Assembly: GCF_009761815.1 (NCBI RefSeq)
Contig: NZ_RWIN01000149.1
Location: 1 to 64,000, forward strand
Reading direction: 5' to 3'
DNA from: Pseudomonas sp. PB120
GTDB lineage: Bacteria > Pseudomonadota > Gammaproteobacteria > Pseudomonadales > Pseudomonadaceae
Length of the DNA stretch: 64,000 bases
Part shown: piece after piece, positions 59,840 through 64,000 of the stretch
How the letters are laid out: every line of letters starts with the position of its first letter
Numbering within the stretch: the stretch's first letter is position 1
Program-made: the position numbers and the translations under genes
Notes under the pieces: generated by a model
What the model saw: only the letters and a program-made list of their open reading frames with translations
What the model was told of the DNA's origin: nothing
Databases searched by the model: none

Positions 59840-60777
59840 AAGTCTCGTTGATCGTTCCGGTATTCAATGAAGAACAGGCGATCAGTCTGTTTTACCTGGC
59901 CGTGCGACAAGAGCTGAAGCTTGATCAGGTCGACGTCGAAATCGTGTTCATCAACGATGGCAGTTCCGATCGTACGGCGGAGCAGATAAAGGCGCTGGCA
60001 CAAGCCGACGAACAGGTGATGCTGATCAACTTCTCGCGCAACTTCGGCAAGGAACCCGCGCTGTTCGCTGGCCTGGAATATGCCACCGGCGATGCGGTGA
60101 TTCCCATGGATGTGGACCTGCAGGACCCGATCAGCGTCATTCCGTTACTGATTGCGCAGTGGCAGAAGGGCGCCGACGTGGTGCTCGCCAAGCGCCGGGA
60201 CCGCACGACCGACAGCTACCTAAAACGTTACAGCGCGGCGCTGTTCTACCATGTACTGAACCGGATCTCTTACACCCGGATCGAAGAAAACGTCGGCGAT
60301 TTCCGGCTCATGGACCGCAAGGTGGTCGACGTGATTCGCGCACTTCCCGAGCATCAGTTGTTCATGAAGGGTGTGTTGTCGTGGGCGGGTTTCAACACGG
60401 TGGTGGTGGAATACGAGCGAGCAGAACGCGTGGCGGGCACCAGCAAGTTCAACGGCTGGAAACTGTGGAACCTGGCACTCGAAGGCGTGACTTCATTCAG
60501 TACGGTGCCGTTGCGGTTATGGACTTACGTCGGTGGCTGCGTGTCGATGTTCGCCGTGCTCTACGCGGTGTACATGGTGCTGGACAAAGTTTTCAACGGC
60601 AACAGCGTCCCAGGATACCCTTCGTTGATGACCGCCATTCTGTTCCTGGGCGGTGTGCAACTGATCGGCATCGGCATCCTCGGTGAATACATCGGCCGGA
60701 TCTACATTGAAGCCAAGCACCGGCCGCGTTATGTGGTGAAAGATATTGTCGGCGGCAAAGACCGGCTTGGGCTTTGA
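59836..60777 (+). CDS. gtrB: GtrB-type bactoprenol glucosyltransferase (GT2)
   Basis: A 313-residue GT2 enzyme that loads glucose onto undecaprenyl phosphate. Catalytic-type motifs: VPVFNEEQAI, FINDGSSD, MDVDLQDP (DxD-like) and GDFRLMDRKVVD; two C-terminal membrane helices (about 232-252 and 265-287). Coupled to gtrA upstream and to the third gene, whose ATG lies 1 base after the stop. Confidence 0.92.
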   Translation: MKVSLIVPVFNEEQAISLFYLAVRQELKLDQVDVEIVFINDGSSDRTAEQIKALAQADEQVMLINFSRNFGKEPALFAGLEYATGDAVIPMDVDLQDPISVIPLLIAQWQKGADVVLAKRRDRTTDSYLKRYSAALFYHVLNRISYTRIEENVGDFRLMDRKVVDVIRALPEHQLFMKGVLSWAGFNTVVVEYERAERVAGTSKFNGWKLWNLALEGVTSFSTVPLRLWTYVGGCVSMFAVLYAVYMVLDKVFNGNSVPGYPSLMTAILFLGGVQLIGIGILGEYIGRIYIEAKHRPRYVVKDIVGGKDRLGL

Positions 60778-60778
60778 C

Positions 60779-62287
60779 ATGGGCCGGTTCATCGATTTTC
60801 TTGGCAAGGAACTCGGGCACCGTCAGGTCGGGCTGTTTTTTCTGCTCGCAACCCTGGTGTATGTGCTGCCGCTGATCCTCGCGGACTATCAATACATCGA
60901 TGACAACTGGCGTTCCCTGTCGGCCGGGATGGCGTGGGCGAAGGAGGGCCGGTTGTTTGCCGAGCTGTTTTACAACGTGCTCACCTTCGGCACGGGCGCG
61001 CCGAATATCTTTCCGTTGCCGCTGCTGATCGCCACGCTGGCCATGACCTGCGCCCTGACCAGCCTGACGTTTCATTACGCCCCGCAGCCGACGATCTCGC
61101 ATTGCCTGGTGCTGCTGCCGCTTTGGTACAACCCGTTTTTCCTGCAAAACCTGTCGTATCAATACGACGGCCCCATCATGGTCCTGAGCCTGGTGGCGGT
61201 CATTTTTGCGATCACTTTTCACCATGCCTCGAGCACGCTGCAGTGGCTGGTGCCGTCCGGGCTGATTGCGTTGGCGTTGGGGCTCTATCAGGTGAGCATC
61301 AACGTGTTTCTGGGCTTGTGCTGTCTGGAGCTGTTGCGGCGCGTCAATGACCGGTTGCCGTGGGCGCAAGGGTGCCGGTTGGTCGGCTGGAAAGTCGCGC
61401 AGGTCGCCATGGGCGGCTTGATGTATGGCGTCAGTGCCGCCGCGTTCATGACCCAGGACCGCACACAGTTGTTGAACTGGAGCGCCGCGCCGCTGCTGCA
61501 ACTTGAAATCAACGTTGGCAGAGTGCTGGAAAAAGTCGCGCTGCTGTTTCACGGCGGATTGACGTGGGTGTTTGCCGGGTTGTTGCTGTTTGCCACCGTC
61601 GGCGGCGTGCAATTGGCGTTGACGATGCTTGAGCGTCAGGACAGCGGGCTGAAAAAAGCCCTGATCGGCTTGCTGTGTCTGCTGAGCTTGCCTGTCCTGG
61701 TGCTGCTGGTGTCAGGCGTCGCGCTGTTTTTCCGCGACTTCAACGAAGGCGCCCGCACCTTGATGGGCTTCGCGGTGCTGTTGGTGTTGCTGTTTTATCT
61801 CAGCCACCTGGCGCTGGAACGTATACACCGACGGCTGCCGCTGTTATTGGCGATTCCCTTGCTCGCGATGCTTTCACTGTCGTATGCCTATGGCCGCGTG
61901 TTGACGGTGCAGAAAGCCTTCTCGACCACCGCGCTGTCGAGCCTTGAGCGCGATTTCGCGACCCATCGGGAGTTGCGCGAAGCCAAGCGTATTTACATGT
62001 CGGTGACCTATTCCGATCACTGGCTGACGGGCGCCGCCGGTTCGTTCAAACAGTTGCCGGTGTTGCACTACCTGCTGAACATCGACTTTTACATGCTGGC
62101 CGAGAACCTGCCGAAGGTGGGCATCACCAACGTGGTGGCGGAGAAGGAGCGACGCAATGCGACGCGGGTCGGTTACCGGGGGTATCCGGCGCTGCTGGAG
62201 CGCCAGTACTACCGAATCTATCTGGTGGGCGACTACGGGTTTATCGTCATGAACGAACCGGCTCCAATCAAGGCGCTTCGTTGGTGA
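60779..62287 (+). CDS. GtrII-type membrane glucosyltransferase
   Basis: A 502-residue protein with about ten membrane helices. It begins the mature topology with LADYQYIDDNWRS, the acidic pair after helix 1 typical of GtrII/GtrC O-antigen glucosyltransferases. With GtrA and GtrB it would add glucose to a periplasmic glycan such as O antigen. Such third genes are the variable, specificity-giving part. No phage gene flanks the cassette. Confidence 0.85.
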   Translation: MGRFIDFLGKELGHRQVGLFFLLATLVYVLPLILADYQYIDDNWRSLSAGMAWAKEGRLFAELFYNVLTFGTGAPNIFPLPLLIATLAMTCALTSLTFHYAPQPTISHCLVLLPLWYNPFFLQNLSYQYDGPIMVLSLVAVIFAITFHHASSTLQWLVPSGLIALALGLYQVSINVFLGLCCLELLRRVNDRLPWAQGCRLVGWKVAQVAMGGLMYGVSAAAFMTQDRTQLLNWSAAPLLQLEINVGRVLEKVALLFHGGLTWVFAGLLLFATVGGVQLALTMLERQDSGLKKALIGLLCLLSLPVLVLLVSGVALFFRDFNEGARTLMGFAVLLVLLFYLSHLALERIHRRLPLLLAIPLLAMLSLSYAYGRVLTVQKAFSTTALSSLERDFATHRELREAKRIYMSVTYSDHWLTGAAGSFKQLPVLHYLLNIDFYMLAENLPKVGITNVVAEKERRNATRVGYRGYPALLERQYYRIYLVGDYGFIVMNEPAPIKALRW

Positions 62288-62312
62288 AGCGCCATCAAAG
62301 GAGCCGTCGGGG

Positions 62313-63932
62313 TCATGCTGCGGCTATCTCATTAGGCTCGAAACTGTCCGCCCGCGCCATCTGCCACATGCGCGAGTAAAACTCGCCGTTCACCTCACCG
62401 GTGAGCAATTCCCCCGGTTTCAAGAACACATGCAGTTGCGAGAACAGTTTGATCTCGGTGGCCGACATACGACGTACCAAGTGCTTGGCCGACAACTGCG
62501 ACGGATGATCGAGACCAGCGGCGGCGAGCATCTCAGCCAGGGCTTCAAGGGTTTTACGGTGAAAATTGAACACCCGTTGCGCCTTGTCCGGGACCACCAG
62601 CGCGCGTTGGCGCAAGGTGTCCTGTGTGGCAACGCCGGTCGGGCATTTATTGGTGTGGCAACTTTGCGACTGGATGCAGCCAATGGCGAACATGAAGCCG
62701 CGCGCCGAGTTGGCCCAGTCGGCACCGATGGCCAACACGCTGGCGATGTCGAAGGCGCTGACGATCTTGCCGCTGGCACCGAGTTTGATCTTGTCCCGCA
62801 GGTTCAGGCCCACCAGCGTGTTGTGCACGAACAGCAAACCTTCTCGCATCGGCGCACCGATGTGATCGGTGAATTCCACGGGCGCAGCGCCGGTGCCGCC
62901 TTCTTTGCCGTCAATGACGATGAAGTCCGGCAGGATGCCGGTTTCGAGCATGGCCTTGGCGATCCCCATGAATTCCCAGGGGTGACCCAGGCAAAACTTG
63001 AAGCCCACCGGTTTGCCGCCGGACAGTTCACGCAGTTGCTGGATGAAGTGCATCAATTCGATCGGCGTCGAAAACGCGCTGTGCCGTGACGGCGAGATGC
63101 AGTCCTGGCCCATCGGGACGCCGCGGGTTTCAGCGATTTCCCGGGTGACTTTGTGCTTGGGCAAGATCCCGCCGTGGCCGGGTTTGGCGCCCTGACTCAT
63201 CTTGATTTCGATCATCCGCACTTGCGGCGTCTGGGCTTGCGCGGCGAAGCGTTGCGGGTCGAAACGGCCGTCAGCGGTGCGGCAACCGAAGTAGCCGCTG
63301 CCGAGTTCCCAGGTCAGATCGCCGCCGTTTTCCCGATGATAGGCGCTGATGCTGCCTTCGCCGGTGTCGTGGGCGAAGTTGCCGAGCTTGGCGCCCTGGT
63401 TCAGCGCGCGAATCGCATTGGCGCTCAAAGAGCCGAAACTCATGGCCGAGATGTTGAACACCGACGCCGAGTACGGCTGGGTGCATTGCGGGCCGCCCAC
63501 AATGACGCGAAACGCACTCGGGTCGCTCACCGGCGCCGGGCGCATGGAGTGGCCGATGAATTCGAAACCCGCCTGGTACACGTCGATCAACGTGCCGAAG
63601 GGTTTGTCCGCGCTTTCATTTTTGGCCCGCGAGTAGACCAGCGAACGCTGGGCCCGGGAGAAGGGCAGGGCGTCACTGTCGGATTCGAGCAGGTATTGGC
63701 GGATTTCCGGGCGGATGCCTTCCACCAGATAACGGATGTTGCCGAGGATCGGATAGTTGCGGCGCACCGCGTGCGGGCTTTGCAGCAGATCGAACAGGCC
63801 GATCAGGCTGAGAATGCCGGTGGTCGCGGTGATCGGCCACAGCCAGTCATGTTCCAGGAAGGGCAGGCTGGCGAGGGTGAAGATCACGCAAGCGGCAAAG
63901 AAGGCGTAACGGCTCAGGAGTGACAGGCTCAT
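62313..63932 (-). CDS. FMN-binding glutamate-synthase-family protein, membrane anchored
   Basis: A 539-residue protein with an N-terminal helix pair (about 6-25, 30-50) and a glutamate-synthase-like alpha/beta barrel: SAMSFGSLSANAIRALN, KMSQGAKPGHGGILP, KEGGTGAAPVEF and the cluster segment C-x5-C-x4-C (CIQSQSCHTNKCPTG). The glutaminase domain and the beta subunit are absent, so it is not classical GOGAT; electron source and substrate unknown. Start at 63932 with AAGGAAAC upstream. Confidence 0.87.
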   Translation of the reverse strand: MSLSLLSRYAFFAACVIFTLASLPFLEHDWLWPITATTGILSLIGLFDLLQSPHAVRRNYPILGNIRYLVEGIRPEIRQYLLESDSDALPFSRAQRSLVYSRAKNESADKPFGTLIDVYQAGFEFIGHSMRPAPVSDPSAFRVIVGGPQCTQPYSASVFNISAMSFGSLSANAIRALNQGAKLGNFAHDTGEGSISAYHRENGGDLTWELGSGYFGCRTADGRFDPQRFAAQAQTPQVRMIEIKMSQGAKPGHGGILPKHKVTREIAETRGVPMGQDCISPSRHSAFSTPIELMHFIQQLRELSGGKPVGFKFCLGHPWEFMGIAKAMLETGILPDFIVIDGKEGGTGAAPVEFTDHIGAPMREGLLFVHNTLVGLNLRDKIKLGASGKIVSAFDIASVLAIGADWANSARGFMFAIGCIQSQSCHTNKCPTGVATQDTLRQRALVVPDKAQRVFNFHRKTLEALAEMLAAAGLDHPSQLSAKHLVRRMSATEIKLFSQLHVFLKPGELLTGEVNGEFYSRMWQMARADSFEPNEIAAA

Positions 63933-63984
63933 ACGGTTTCCTTGGGTTCGGACTCGTTCATTGTTTGGCAACGCTTGATGCTTT

Positions 63985-64000
63985 TGTGGCGAGGGAGCTT
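63985..64000. repeat. Start of a further REP element, cut by window end
   Basis: TGTGGCGAGGGAGCTT at the right edge is the left arm of the GGGAGCTTGCTCCC family. Confidence 0.75.

Noticed and set aside
59465..62287. Prophage
   Set aside because: The gtr genes are often phage-borne, but no integrase, structural gene, att repeat or tRNA was found on either side.

Overview
The window looks like a chromosomal piece of a fluorescent Pseudomonas (P. fluorescens complex). The basis is GC-rich coding with typical Pseudomonas codon use, gene blocks recognisable from P. aeruginosa (rnt-pyrC-motY-argG, rnf-nth, metG-apbC, fxsA-groESL, colRS-inaA, mexVW, the imelysin block, bifA), and several classes of Pseudomonas REP repeat between genes. 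No rRNA, tRNA, CRISPR, prophage or plasmid replication gene was seen. The only mobile-element gene found is a REP-associated tyrosine transposase.

Layout. 1-4.3 kb: RNase T, dihydroorotase, the flagellar stator-ring protein MotY and argininosuccinate synthase. 4.3-6.1 kb: an AT-richer insert with a small membrane protein, an orphan NarL/LuxR-type response regulator under a Fur-like box, and a 59-residue acidic protein. 6.2-10.5 kb: an overlapping operon rnfA-rnfB-rnfD-rnfG-rnfE-nth that lacks rnfC; RnfB carries a long charged tail resembling the RnfC tail. 10.6-18.7 kb: metG, apbC, a short-chain dehydrogenase, a HugZ-type protein, fxsA and the heat-shock operon groES-groEL. 18.8-22.9 kb: a PAP2 phosphatase, the ColR/ColS two-component system and an InaA/WapQ-type LPS kinase, an envelope-stress group.

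22.9-35 kb: the MexVW RND pump genes; a four-gene, probably iron-regulated block (imelysin IcmP, di-haem protein, second imelysin-like lipoprotein, DUF1513 protein) behind a perfect 9-bp inverted repeat resembling a Fur operator; and the c-di-GMP phosphodiesterase gene bifA. 35.4-40.7 kb: periplasmic glucose oxidation (gcd) and the glucose porin oprB, then two small genes. 40.9-42.3 kb: a PadR regulator and a ferric-siderophore reductase in one unit behind a 14-bp palindrome, similar to YqjI/YqjH.

42.7-64 kb is the accessory part: a five-gene alternate chaperone-usher (CS1/alpha type) fimbrial operon; a 1,688-residue protein with an N-terminal toxin-like region, leucine-rich repeats and a C-terminal NEL-type E3 ubiquitin ligase domain; a 1,044-residue class A penicillin-binding-protein homologue with an altered transglycosylase site; a REP transposase next to a three-copy, 213-bp-period REP array; an OpgC-type acyltransferase; a three-gene GtrA/GtrB/GtrII glucosylation cassette; and a membrane-anchored FMN glutamate-synthase-like protein. 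The least usual items are the NEL protein, the rnfC-less Rnf operon, the regular REP array beside its transposase, and the imelysin block with its operator.
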